64,000 nt of DNA. It comes from Thunnus maccoyii. Taxonomy: Eukaryota > Chordata > Actinopteri > Scombriformes > Scombridae. Below, piece after piece: positions 13,312 through 24,824 of this stretch. The number at the start of each line of letters is the position of its first letter. Within the stretch, counting starts at the first letter, position 1. The notes under the pieces were generated by a model, which saw nothing but the letters and a program-made list of their open reading frames with translations, ran no database searches and was not told the origin of the DNA. The stretch lies in NCBI RefSeq assembly GCF_910596095.1, contig NC_056538.1, positions 14,767,501 through 14,831,500 of the forward strand, given 5' to 3'. The translations under genes were made by a program, and so were the position numbers.

Positions 13312-13374
13312 TCCTTCGAGCCGGACTCGAACCAGCGACTTAAGGATTTCTGCTTCAAGCCAACCGCCAGAAGG
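13312..13374 (-). pseudogene. tRNA-Tyr-like relic, 63 nt
   Basis: On the minus strand the 3' half matches a eukaryotic tRNA-Tyr: ATCCTTAAGTCGC, then the T arm GGTTCGAGTCC with an intact box B, then GGCTCGAAGGA. The 5' end CCTTC can pair with GAAGG of the acceptor stem. The D arm and anticodon region are shortened and no GTA anticodon is in place, so it is a pseudogene or SINE-type remnant rather than a working tRNA. Confidence 0.55.
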
Positions 13375-13412
13375 GAGCTGACAACATGCCGATGACAGTT
13401 GCTTTTTTAAAG

Positions 13413-13426
13413 CCAGTAGATGGCGC
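13413..13426 (+). promoter_or_regulatory. Candidate CTCF-binding motif
   Basis: CCAGTAGATGGCGC matches the CTCF core consensus CCASYAGRKGGCRS at all 14 positions. It lies in the gap between divergently oriented sfrp2l and lamtor1. Occupancy cannot be judged from sequence. Confidence 0.4.
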
Positions 13427-14126
13427 CATATAGCATTTTGGTTTCATTGTGACCAGGTTAATAGGGTCATCCTCACCACTCAGCCTTCTTCAGACTGTCC
13501 ACTTTGGCTCCTTCCCACAGCAGTTAGCTCACACAGGCCTGGTGGCCCATGGATGTAGCTTCATGCAGCGGCCTCTTGCAATAATAATGTTATGTTCCTG
13601 CAGTAGAAGATACTGCAGTTTCGGAAAAACATTTCTAGGGCCACATTTCTTGGACCCTAGTTTTCACGACTGCAAAAGTGCAACCAAGGCAATTGTTCCA
13701 CCCAAATACTACTTTCTGTCCAATTACTTAGTTAGAAGTGTTTTCTAATAGGCTATGCCGCCTCTATCTGTGCTTTCCAAATTACTTTTAAAAAATAATT
13801 ATGTTTTATGGTGTGAAAATGCTGGGGTTAAGGTCTGGTTAGGTTTAGGCACAAAAACCACTTGGTTAGGGTGAGGGAAAGATCATGGTTTGGGTTAAAA
13901 TGATCACTTGAAACATATTGTGGGTTAAAGTTAACATTCCTACTTCTTTAAAGTTAGGCAACCTTTGTCGTCATGGCAACAGTAAACACTGCGACAATTG
14001 TAGTTACAGTTTCTAAAATACTGTCCTGACTCATGGTTGGAAAAGGGAAGTGAACAGTGGTCTCCTGCAGCTAAGTCCGCTTTTTACTGTACTTGTCCCT
14101 CCTGAGTGAGCTTCACCAGCAGTTTT

Positions 14127-14268
14127 AGGACCAGTGTGTAAGATTTAGTGGCATCTAGTAGTGAAGTTGCAGATTGCAACGCTAATTAAAACATACTTAT
14201 GAATATTATATTCCATTTCTGCCAAGTCCGTAACGCAAGATGCTACTAAACCTTACATACTGGTCCTT
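14127..14268. mobile_element. Short terminal-inverted-repeat element
   Basis: The left end AGGACCAGTGTGTAAG is mirrored at the right end by CTTACATACTGGTCCTT, with about 140 bp in total and no coding capacity. A partial copy in the opposite orientation lies at 15377-15434, so it is an interspersed repeat. Confidence 0.6.
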
Positions 14269-15376
14269 TGAAGTGTTTTGGGTGGCGGTTAAAGGCTGCT
14301 GCTGAAGCGCAAAGAGACTTACTGGTCAAAATGTGACAAAATAGTTACTGCTCTGCTGCTCTCTCTGTCCAGAACACATATTTTTGTTTTTATTTTTTGT
14401 AGAGGCTGCAAAATAAAGTTGAAGCAATGATTTATATCAGATCAAGGTCATAGTGACTGTGTGTCCATGTCCCCTGGTCATTACGTTTTTTTCTCTACAC
14501 TGAATCCAGGTCTTTGTATGCATCTTTTTCTTTATGTGTTTCTCTTGTTTTTATAACCAGGCCTAATTTATTTGACTTTAAAGCCAATTGACAAGTCAGA
14601 AATTCTGCAGCCATGGTATCAGTACGCTTTGTCTAAACTTTTTGTTTAAATTACAACAAGTAATGGCAGAATGCCAAAATTCAAATAGCTTAACTACTAA
14701 TAACCTTAGTCGGATAGAGTTTGCAAAGTCCATCCACTTATAAAGACCATCAGATGTGGCTGAAAACTCAAAGCTAGTAAATACAGTCTATGAAGTGGAC
14801 CTTGAGTCAAGGTTATCTTGTCAAACTTCTATTTTCAAGGTAGAAAATGAACTTTGATGCTGAAGGGTCTGTGCAATCCATCAAAGAGCTCAATCAGTTC
14901 ACTATTTCAGACAGTATTGTGAAATGCTACTTAGCAACTGGAAATAAACTGAAACTATAGTGTGTTGGAACCAGTATGTGTGATACTCTGTCATCATACT
15001 CAGCCAGAGGGTGTCAGAGACCCTTTCATCTTTTCCCAGGGAGGTTACACATGTGCACCAACAAGCCTAGTCCTGTTCCCTTCTTTTGCTGCTGCCTATT
15101 TGATTTTGCTCAATAGTAGTATGAACTCAGATAGCTTGATTTAATCTTTGCAGTGTTTGTATCTCACTATTAACTACCATCTTTCAGAGAAAAAAAATGA
15201 GAGTAAACCACTACATAGACAGGTTACTGGAATTGGCACTTTACTCAAAGTACAGTGCAGTACTTATATTATGAAGGTTAAACAAGACAATGCTGTACAC
15301 ATCAAAATACTTGCAGGATGATGCAGCAATAATTTAACACTCCATGGCCAAATTAAAGTAGAAAAGGGCATTCATT

Positions 15377-15434
15377 TGGTTGCAATCTGCAACCTCACTG
15401 CTAGATGCCACTAAATATTACACACTGGTCCTTT
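15377..15434. mobile_element. Second, partial copy of the AGGACCAGTGTGTAAG element
   Basis: GGTTGCAATCTGCAACC and CTAGATGCCACTAAATATTACACACTGGTCCTTT are close to the reverse complement of the left half of the element at 14127-14268. Only half of the element is present. The remaining sequence from 14270 to 15720 is AT-rich and shows no gene. Confidence 0.55.
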
Positions 15435-15740
15435 AACTTGTTGTTGGGTAAACAGTTGCTGTTGGGCACTAAACAGACTGCAATAATGAAAGATATCTAC
15501 TTGTTTTGACTAATTTGGATGGCTGGAGCTTCATAACAACTTCAAATAAACTTTTAAATACATTTAGGCCCCCATCACTTACATGGTACGGGATCTTCTA
15601 ATGGTCAGTGTGAGCAGGGGGAACGATTACAGCAAGAAAAACCTATTTCAATGTTCTCTGAGGCACCTATTGTTTTAAGACAGACATGAAAAATTGTGAA
15701 CCTATCCTTCGCAGAAAGCTCACGTTTTAAAACTCCCCCC

Positions 15741-15750
15741 GTCACGTGAC
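15741..15750. promoter_or_regulatory. lamtor1: CLEAR-type E-box upstream of lamtor1
   Basis: The perfect palindrome GTCACGTGAC lies 264 bases before the lamtor1 start codon, in the likely promoter. It equals the CLEAR consensus bound by TFEB/TFE3/MITF and is also a USF/MYC-class E-box. Given the lysosomal role of the gene a TFEB input is plausible, but that is inference. Confidence 0.45.
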
Positions 15751-16004
15751 GAGGGCTACAGCTGCTTCTTCAATATCGGAAGTGGTGGTTTGTGTTGTTG
15801 CACCACCACGGCGGTGCTGTCATGTGATAGCTCGTCTGAAGAGCTGCTGTTGACAGTAGCTTCCTACCTTTAGATGAAGCTCAAATAAAAAAAAAACCTA
15901 GCTGAAGAGAAGTTGCATGCTTGCTGGAGACGACAAACACGGCTGGTTTCTGTCAGGACACCAGGGAAGCTGGGGTTGTGTAGTTTGGCCCCTCGGACGC
16001 TGCC

Positions 16005-18899
16005 ATGGGTTGCTGTTACAGCAGCGAGAACGAGACCACAGAGCAGGTAGTTAGCTAGCTGCTAGCTGGCTAAAACTGTCCCGACGAATACAAGATTTAT
16101 TTTTATGACGATACACGACACAATTCAGTTTCTAGAGGATGTTAATGTGCATGTAATACATTTAAGGAACTGTGTTGAGGTCAGTAAAGTGGTTGTTGTC
16201 TCGACAGTAAAGGTGTATGACGTTAAACAAGCAGCTTTTAGCTTGCTAGTTTAAGCCTCCGGGTGAAGGCCTGGCCCAGGGCAGGCTGAGCAGTTAGCAG
16301 CACATAGATGAAACGATTACAGATAACAACTGCTGTACACAAACGAAAAATATTTATAAGAAAACTACACGTATGGCAGTCACTTTCACGAGTAGCAGGG
16401 TTCATGATAATTTGTAGGCAAGTTAAGACTGTTTCCTGAAACCAAATTGTTAAAAGTCAAGCTGGACTGATCTGAATTACTGTAAGTATAATAAACAGGC
16501 CCATCATCATAAAAAATGAGTGATATTCCGGTAACAATATTCCTGACGTGTGTTGTGTCATATGACTTAAGATGCCAAGCTATCTTAAGTTTACGGAAAC
16601 AGTCTGTTCTTCCTTCATGCAGAACATTTTCCCCTCATATGCAGTTTATACTATTGTTAGCAGAGAAGCTGCAGTGGAAATAAATACTTAACGTCTGTGT
16701 TATACCAAAATGATACATATTAGTCTGAACATCTAACTTTTTTCTTATCTGTAGGTCTTATTTAGCAGATGATAATCAGATAAAATCAATCAAGACTGGG
16801 GCTCTTTGTGCAGCTGGTTAAAATCTAAGTTTACTTTCTTGCTTTCTGTTTGTCATTTGGGAAAATAGGTGTGCTGGCAACGGGTAAATTTTGTCATGTG
16901 TTTATTAAGTGAGGGTGGGAGGTTGAGTGGTTTTCATGCTTCCCTTAATGTTTTACTGTAAGTGGTGTAATTATATGTGTTACTCTCGCAGTTTTGTGGT
17001 ATTTATCACTTGTTGAAAAATGCAGTGCTGTGATTGTTGAACTGATGTGTCCTGTTTTTGTCACTACATGTGATTGTACATTTATCTAAATGGGTCATGC
17101 AGTACTCTGTTTCATTTCATAGTCTATACTGTTATATTTGTATTATGTTTAATGTCACGCTGAATTTAAAAATGAATAGGTAAAGTTCTTTCTATGCCAC
17201 TCAAAGCTGCCTCATCATTTACTTATATTTTGATCAATCTGTTGTAGGACCCTGAACGTAAGCCGCTGATCCCTCCGAACCCCGTCAGCAAACCCCCAAA
17301 TGGGCAGGACTGGATCACTACCACTGTCCCCTCAGCGCGGACAGATGAACAGGCCCTCCTTACATCCATCCTCACCAAGACAGCACAGTAAGACTCCTTT
17401 ACGCAGCCATAGACGAGCCAAACTCGGCATGTAGTTCCCGATGATGATGATAATAATAATAATAGTAAAGATGTAATTCATACAGTGCCTCAGTAAACAC
17501 ACGTTGTCTCTGTTGTTCTGCAGGAACATCATTGATGTCTCAGCAGCTGACTCCGTCATGATGGAGCAGCATGAATACATGGACAAAGCTCGGCAATACA
17601 GGTATGTTGGTGAGCACTTGTCTTCTGTCTTCTGTTTTCTTGTTTGTGTTTCTGTATGGGAAGACTGTGGGTGTCTGTTTAGAGCAGACTTTACTTTCGA
17701 AATGAGACGAATCAATTTGTATTGCACTCATGTGAAGATAGTTATCATTCACCAGCTGAATCATAGACGGCCTATAAACTGTAAACATAGCATGACTTGT
17801 TACAGCCATGTAATAAAAACATTCTTAGTTTACAAGATGTTGAGTTTTACGCTTTACTGCTGTATGTGCAATGGATTGTGCTTTTAGGCTGTGTTATCTG
17901 GTTGTGTCTGACTAATTAAAAGCTTGTGGGAAAGTAAGTTATTTACACAAATGAGATGTTCAGATGACTATTTAAAAATGGGCCAACTGTATATGCACAG
18001 GTACTGTATATGCTGGTTGTGATGGGTTTTGGCTTAAATATTGGTGGGAAGAATGAAACTGTAAACAATGTACATCAACCCAACAGCTCTAGAAGGTGGT
18101 AGGGGAAGTGATCCAACCAAAAAATTACAACAGTGTGTGCCTTTCCCCTTAACATTCATCTTAAACATCACATTCAATGACACCCAGTGGCAGTCAGATG
18201 ATTTCCACCAAACACAGCAGCTATGTTCAGGCTAAAACACAGGTACAAGAGATGAGGTGATGAGCCCTAGACAAAGTGTGTTTTAAACTTAAACTGCAAT
18301 TTATGTAATGACAGGACAACAGCCCAAGTAAGCTTCTGTTTTTTTTTTTTTTGTTGTTTCAGTACAAAACTTGCTGTGTTGAGCAACAGTCTGCCCCAGA
18401 AGAAAGCCCTTGCTCTCCCCTCCCTCACCAGCCAGCCCCACCAAGTGCTTGCGAGTGACCTGGTGCCATACTCAGATGTTCAGCAGGTAACCATACACTA
18501 GCACATATTCAAGATATGTTGGCATGTGTTTCCAGTGGTAGCATTATTTCATGTCGTGTACGTGTTGGCTCAGATACTCTGTTGGACAGCGTGCAAAGTG
18601 TTAGGTATTTCAGTGTGTGTGGGCGTGACTAAATGTGTGGCTTAAAATAGATCTTACTTTTCTGTTGTTACTGTTTTTATAAACCTTGTAAAAAGACATT
18701 CTAGTGGTCAAATACAGCTAACAAGTCTTGTTTTTCTTGGTGAAATTGTGAATTTGAGATATTTTTGTATGCTGCACATGAACTGTATCTTCCTCTTTCT
18801 TTTCAGGTGTCCAAGATAGCAGCTTATGCTTACAGTGCAATCTCTCAAATCAAAGTGGATGCTAAAGAAGAACTGGTGGTCCAGTTTGCCATTCCTTGA
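16005..18899 (+). CDS. lamtor1: Ragulator subunit LAMTOR1 (p18)
   Basis: Five exons, 16005-16046, 17248-17387, 17524-17601, 18363-18486 and 18807-18899, join in frame to 158 residues (human 161). The start [10 protein letters not shown] carries the N-myristoylation glycine and the two palmitoylated cysteines that anchor the protein to late endosomes and lysosomes. Other family blocks are [46 protein letters not shown] and the C-terminal [15 protein letters not shown]1 wraps around the other Ragulator subunits and tethers Rag GTPases, and so mTORC1, to the lysosome. All introns are GT-AG. The first intron is 1.2 kb. Assignment is firm. Confidence 0.96.
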
Positions 18900-21383
18900 T
18901 TCTGCGACTCTGGCCTGCATATTCTTCCTCCCATCCTGCTCTCTCTATGTCACTTCCTGCATCCTCACCCTCCAGCCCACCCTTTATTAAAGCATCTTGG
19001 TCCTTGTGCTTCTTAGCTATGCCTCTAACTTGCTACTAAGACAGAGACGATGTAGGATTGCACCTCAAATTACACCCTATGGCTGTCCTTTACTGTACTT
19101 AATGATGGGTCACTGACAAATAGTCATCATAGGCAACAGAGGATGGTCTAAATTTACAACAGCAAGACCTCCTCTCTGCCTAATGCCTGGATCACAGCCT
19201 TTGTCTGAACCAAATGTGGAAAAATCATCATTCATCCTTCTTGGTGATCTCTCTTACAGTTCTAAATGGTTTTCAGAGCCTTCTCAGTATGTTTATTTTC
19301 AAAATTTTTGTGGCTTGTTTTGTGTAACCAGGCAAGCAAGGCTAGCTACACACCCAAAGGCATGGAGGAAAGTACAGTATATTCACTTGAAACAGCTTAA
19401 GGATTTTTGGTGCAAGGCTATCAGTGCATATACTTGATACAATCTCCACTAGAAGAAGAGAAATGAGGACTGTGTCATGGAATAATGGAAATGATCACAG
19501 TACTATAAGTGCAGAGTAATGACTGAATGCTTTAGCTAGTTACAGTAGAGGGATTAATATTTGCCATATTGGAGAAGGGTTTGCACTTCATATGTCTTGA
19601 ACTCTGTTCTGTTGTCCTGGGATGACACTGCCCATTTCTCAAACCTTCGCCTTGCACAACAAAACAGCTGTAAAAAAAAAAAAAAAAAAAAAAAAAAATT
19701 GGAGCCAAAAAGGGGGAATATGTTTTCTTTTGAAGTTAAGATGTCAGAATTTGGCATCAAGCATCTTATAGTAATCTATACAAGAAACATTAGAACTTGA
19801 AGACGAACCATTAAACCAACATGGCTTTAGTAAATTTCTTTGACATTTCACAGTAATAATGTAAAAACTGCCATTGATTCATATTGGGCTGGTAATATGT
19901 AGTCCAGTGAGTGATTGGTTATTCCAGGTGAGGCAAAATCATGAGGCTTCAGTGCTGGTATTCCTCTGGTGGGTGAGGATGCAAACACAAGCAGGGGGTG
20001 CCGGGTGGGCCAACTAATATCACTGGAGGCGGGAACAGATGGAGCTTTCTTTGGGCACAAGTGCTCGAGTTTACAGACAGTAACGTGTCCTCTGCAGTTT
20101 TCTAGCACTAAAGAAACATTGAGACGGCAGACTCTTTGATTCAAATCTCAGAACTTCACGTTACAATAGCAGTTGAGGCAGTTGAGGAGGGTGCAGGGAC
20201 AGATGACGTGTATTCATGCCTTCTTTGTACAGAATTTTCTGATCGAATATAAAAACAGATGATGGATTGTATGAAGTTCCTCTTTTTGTAGAGAGTTAAT
20301 TGGCCAGGACTGGCTAAGATCTTGTGGTGGTAACAAAATGTTTTTATGAAACAAAAGAACACTTTTAAGGCCTGCGTTTGTTAGCTTTTAAACAAAGCTT
20401 TTCGCTGCGGATTGTAATATGATTGAGTTGTTCATATTAATCAGAAACTAACCATTGTAGCAGTGTGGAAGAGCGTTAACAATCCATGTACCACAACAGA
20501 TAAAATGATCCGAGACTTTTTTGTGATTATTTATTTGTGTTTTTAAATGTATTTTTGCTCTTCGTCGGAGAGCAGAAGACTATATGCGTGGGCAGGGAGC
20601 ACGGTGAGCCGCTCTTGAATCTCTAAAGGGATGATCTGCAAGGCTGTGATTTTTTTTTTTTTTTTTTTTTTTTCAACCACGCAATTGATTTGAGCTTTTT
20701 GCAATGGGTTCTTGGCATTTTTTTTCTGTTTTGTTTGTTTCTCAAATGTGTAATACTACCTGAAATATGTTTGTAATATCTTAGGCTAGTACCAAAAAGT
20801 TTTAAGACTTTTTTTTTTTTTGGCTGTTTTTTTGGTTTAGTTATTCATTAAAGACTTTCAACATATAAGCACTTGTGTCTTAATAAATAAATAAAAACAT
20901 CCACATGATCATATCTGAGAAATACATAGTTCAGAGAAAGATAGTTAACAACTGATTTGCAACTTTGTTGTAACAAGATAATCTGTAACAATATTCCACA
21001 ATCCACACCCATGTTTCCAGCAATATCAGGGAATTTACACACATTTACAGTATCTCAAAGCCAGCATCTTCAGATCATTCTATGTCAATCAGTAACATTT
21101 GCCTCCCCATCATTTCATCATATCAAAATATTATTAAAACCAAATTAGAGGGCCAAAGCATGGTGACTTCTTTCGGGACTACCTAATAAGAGACAGGGTT
21201 GATTTTAGCAGATCAAAATTCACAAAATAAAACATGAAAACCACTGCTGATTCCACCCAAAATATACAAACAACCAGTGCATTAAATATTTTAGATATTT
21301 TCCAGCAGTGAACGTAAAGCACACAACATACTGGTTCAACCATGACTTCAACACACCACAATGGAGTTTACGTGAGCCAGCAG
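18900..21383. other. Long lamtor1 3' UTR and convergent intergenic region
   Basis: A-rich and T-rich homopolymers occur at 19672-19698 (A27) and 20650-20673 (T24). Candidate polyadenylation signals lie at about 20848 (ATTAAA) and about 20880 (AATAAATAAATAAA). lrrc51 ends convergently just beyond. No additional gene is evident, and the open frames here are short and unlike known proteins. Confidence 0.55.
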
Positions 21384-23392
21384 TCAGCGGAGAGTCTCCT
21401 TGCTGCTTCTGCGTCGATTGTTGCCGTGATGCCAAATCTTTGCCATTATTCGCTCCTGGCGCGTCACAGCACTGAAGTCCATCATCTTTAACCCAGGTAA
21501 AGCAGAAATCACACGATTCCTAAATGCACAAAAACACATATTCATGTATGCAAATACATTTTGAATGTGTCCACACAAAGAAATAGAAATTGAATGACAA
21601 AGAGGTCTGTAGCTTTGCAAACTCAATCACTTTATCTCTATTTTACTGGTGCTACAAATTGAGATACTGTTTAAATAAAAAGCTGCATTTATTTATGAGA
21701 AATCAGTTAATCGGAATACACTTTTAACCAGCAGATCCTCTTTCTGTGTATGTGTTTGTAACTGGTGTTGCTATGCAGACTAGGATATGTAATATGACCT
21801 TCATCTGCATTTGAGCACCTGTTACACTGTTACGCACCTACATGCTTGCCAAGCATATGTGTCTCACAAATGCAGACACACATTCTCAATATAATTGCAC
21901 TCTCCTAGCATAAGAGTAATCCATTATTCCACACCACTGAAGTATATGACAGTATTAATTGCTGACTTTGTCTGTATTTCATTCTGTTCTGTTCTCAGTA
22001 ACCTACCAGCAGCTGTGTGTCTTGCTTGCTCTGTATAATCACCTTTAGGCCAGAGCTATAAATGGTTGGCCAAGTATCTCATATCCAAATGTATTAAACA
22101 ATAATGATACATTTAATTTGTACTGCATGATTGTGGTAGGAGAAAATTTGTTGTAAGTTGAGAGAAAGTCTTTACCTGTAAGCCTTGTTGGTCTCTATGA
22201 CATTTCCATGCAGAGTGATGGTGTGTAGATGTGGAAGAACGCCCAGCTTGTCCACCTCCGACAGAATAAAAATGCTGTTGCCATGAAGATACAACACACG
22301 CAGTTCACGCAGCTCACACAAAACCTGGAACACAAACACACACATACGCACACATGTTGCAGGTGCACTGTGACACACATTAAATCTGACAACAGAAAAA
22401 TCTTGTTACACTTGGCCCAACCAACAATAAAATAGTTGTGTGTGATTATGTCTCTGCAAGAGTCTGAAGGAAAGAAAGCTAAACAACTGTGCAAGCAAAC
22501 ACACAAACAAGCCGTACAGAGAAAGCTCACTTGTTCTATATTTGTGATATTGTTGAAGGAAAGGTCCAGCCAGGCGAGCTGCGATGGCTCAGCCAGGAAG
22601 TGGCTAATGGTCCTCTGGAGGTCATGAAGGTCAGTAATGTTGTTGTTATTGAGACGCAGGGAGCGGCTTAGGTACTTCTTCTGTGAATTTCTCTTTAAAG
22701 GCCGCAGACCACTGCTGGGTTCCTCTAAATGTGTGTCTGAAACCGCAAATTCAATAGAGTGAATTTTATGCACTTGTTTGTTGATTTTCGGGGGTTTTGT
22801 GTAATTTTGTATTTATTTCTATGATTTATTTATTAAGTTTCAAATAAATCTAAATGTATCGATAATTTTATCAAATGTAATGCACAAAAGTCATTATATG
22901 TTCATTAGAGTAAATGTGGAAAGGTTTAGAAAACGGAAATATAAAAGAACATCTTGGATTGATTTATTATACATTCATTTGGTACAACAAAAGCTTAATA
23001 TTTAACTAATTTCACAGTGGTTTTGGTGCAGTGTGTGACAACACATGGACAATGCAGTATTAAACATATTCACATAAACATGAACTGATTAATGAAATCT
23101 TGACATACAAGGTTGTATGTTGCATTAAAGAATATCACAGTTTATCACAAAACTATATTATGCACAGAATCATACTGGCATTTGCTGCTTTCTATGGTGC
23201 ACCTCTCCTATGATTATTTTAAGTATACTGCAGTGCATTGAAATGTGCATCCATGGCAGCAAAGGTACAAGACCCTAATAGAGCATATTTGGTAAGAGAA
23301 ACCTTTGAGGTATATGACAGAGAGAGATTTAGTGTTCTACCTGCCAAGCTGCTGATGTATTTAAAAGATAAATCCACTGGGGCTCCATACAT
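21384..23392 (-). CDS. lrrc51: Leucine-rich repeat-containing protein 51
   Basis: Coding exons are 23392-23341, 22736-22531, 22324-22176 and 21519-21384, joining in phase to 180 residues (human about 192). Family signatures are LDLSF-type MYGAPVDLSFKYISSL, EEPSSGLRPLKR, LRLNNNNITDL, LAWLDLSFNNIT, LRVLYLHGNSI and LTLHGN-like ITLHGNVIETNKAYR, then the C-terminal MDFSAVTRQER. It is a small cytosolic LRR protein; in primates it forms the LRTOMT1 product of a fused gene. The start is preceded by an acceptor at 23401, so the first coding exon has 8 bases of 5' UTR. The gene shares its upstream region head-to-head with numa1. Confidence 0.93.
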
Positions 23393-23730
23393 ATTCACAC
23401 CTGCAATAGATGTACTCACCTGTAGGAGGACAGAAACTGTTTTCAAAAATAGCATAAGATAGATAGATAGATTTCTATACACACTTTATAGTAATCCTGC
23501 CATATTTTAGTATATTATGCTACACATACACAGGCTATAAACTATACATTTCTATGGTACAGATCCACACAGGCCCATTTCGGCCCAATTTTTAGTTAGT
23601 GACTTATTTTAATTAACTATTGACACACACCACAATTATCAGACACTTACCCACCAAATAAAGCAGCTTATAATAGCAATACGCGACTTAGCCTCGGCTA
23701 TTTAGAAAACTGTGTTAGCTTAACATTTAC

Positions 23731-23795
23731 CTGTCCAGGAGACAACAAATCATCTCCAAGGAAACGAACAGGTACATTATGGGACTTGTAGTTAG
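23731..23795 (-). promoter_or_regulatory. lrrc51: lrrc51 5' untranslated exon with ZNF143-type site
   Basis: On the minus strand CAG|GTAAAT at 23731/23730 is a good donor for a non-coding first exon. At 23775-23793 the minus strand reads ACTACAAGTCCCATAATG, very close to the ZNF143/SBS consensus ACTACAANTCCCANNATGC common in housekeeping and bidirectional vertebrate promoters. Confidence 0.4.
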
Positions 23796-24250
23796 GCTGT
23801 TTTCTATCTAGATTAATTTACGATAAAACTGCGCTTGTTCGCTGATTTCCAGGAAAAAAATGCACAATTGCTGTGTAAAAATTCGTCGCCGTTAAACTCT
23901 GTGATAAACACGTTATTGATCAAAGCTAATCAAAACAAATTGGTGTCTACTGCATGTTTCTATTACTCGCTAGAGTCTCGTTATCCGGCGTACACCGAAA
24001 ATCCGGGATGGCGGAGTCAGCACTCAGCGCTAACATTAAAACGACCTTGATCCCTCTCCAGTCTGGCTACCAAGACTGTTGGTGGCGCAAAAAACAAACA
24101 ACAAAACTCATGTATAACAATGTATAACACTGTGTAACAATTTTGAAGAAGGAGTGCTTTTTTGAAAAGCATTTTTACGGATCTTCCCAGCCAACACACA
24201 GATCGAGTGCCCCGGTGTATAGAACGAGCGCGACATTCTGTTGCCTTTCC

Positions 24251-24472
24251 GGTCTTTCAACCAATCAATTTCGCCTATTTTCAGACGCGTCGAAATGTGA
24301 GATCGGATTGGCTGGTTCAATCTTCAGCGACCCTATTTGAATTTCATCCATTTCATCTGACTGTTTATTTCGTAGCACAAGTCCGTGTAGTGAAACGGAT
24401 GGTGTACGTTTCTTTTAAAGGACGACTAAAAACGTTACAGAGAGAAGTTGTTTTAAGTTATTGGCTTCTAAG
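24251..24472 (+). promoter_or_regulatory. numa1: numa1 promoter with CCAAT boxes and CHR, plus 5' untranslated exon
   Basis: A CCAAT box (24261-24265), an inverted CCAAT (24307-24311) and a TTTGAA cell-cycle homology region (24336-24341) are spaced as in G2/M promoters. A consensus donor AAG|GTAAGT at 24472/24473 ends a non-coding first exon, which splices to the acceptor at 24790 just before the start codon. NuMA is a mitotic protein, which fits. The transcription start is inferred. Confidence 0.45.
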
Positions 24473-24824
24473 GTAAGTCGCTGCTTGAAAGACATTTATT
24501 TTACTAACATTAACGCTATTGAGAATGAACTAACCTGCTAAATTAACAGTGGCTGTTAGCCAAGGAATAATGATGCTAACAATTAAGCTGACACTAGCGT
24601 TAAGTTAGCAATCATCATGTAAATTAACAATATCTCCACGAAGTTTAATCACCTAGTTTAGCTACTTAGCTATTTAGCAGTGGATGAAAATGCTGTAACG
24701 TTAATGTCAGACAGCCGTTAACCTAAATAACGTGAGCAATATACTGTAAATACATTTTTTAAGACTGAAGTTACAGTTTTTCTCCTCCAGGTTGAATTCC
24801 CTTTGAGATAAAGGGTCAGCCAAG

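Noticed and set aside
13312-13350. Functional tRNA-Tyr gene
   Set aside because: No D arm of normal size and no anticodon GTA; only the 3' half is intact.
22195-22773. 192-residue minus-strand frame as an alternative lrrc51 product
   Set aside because: It reads through an intron after exon 2. The spliced model restores the LRR pattern (VLYLHGNSI) and matches the family.
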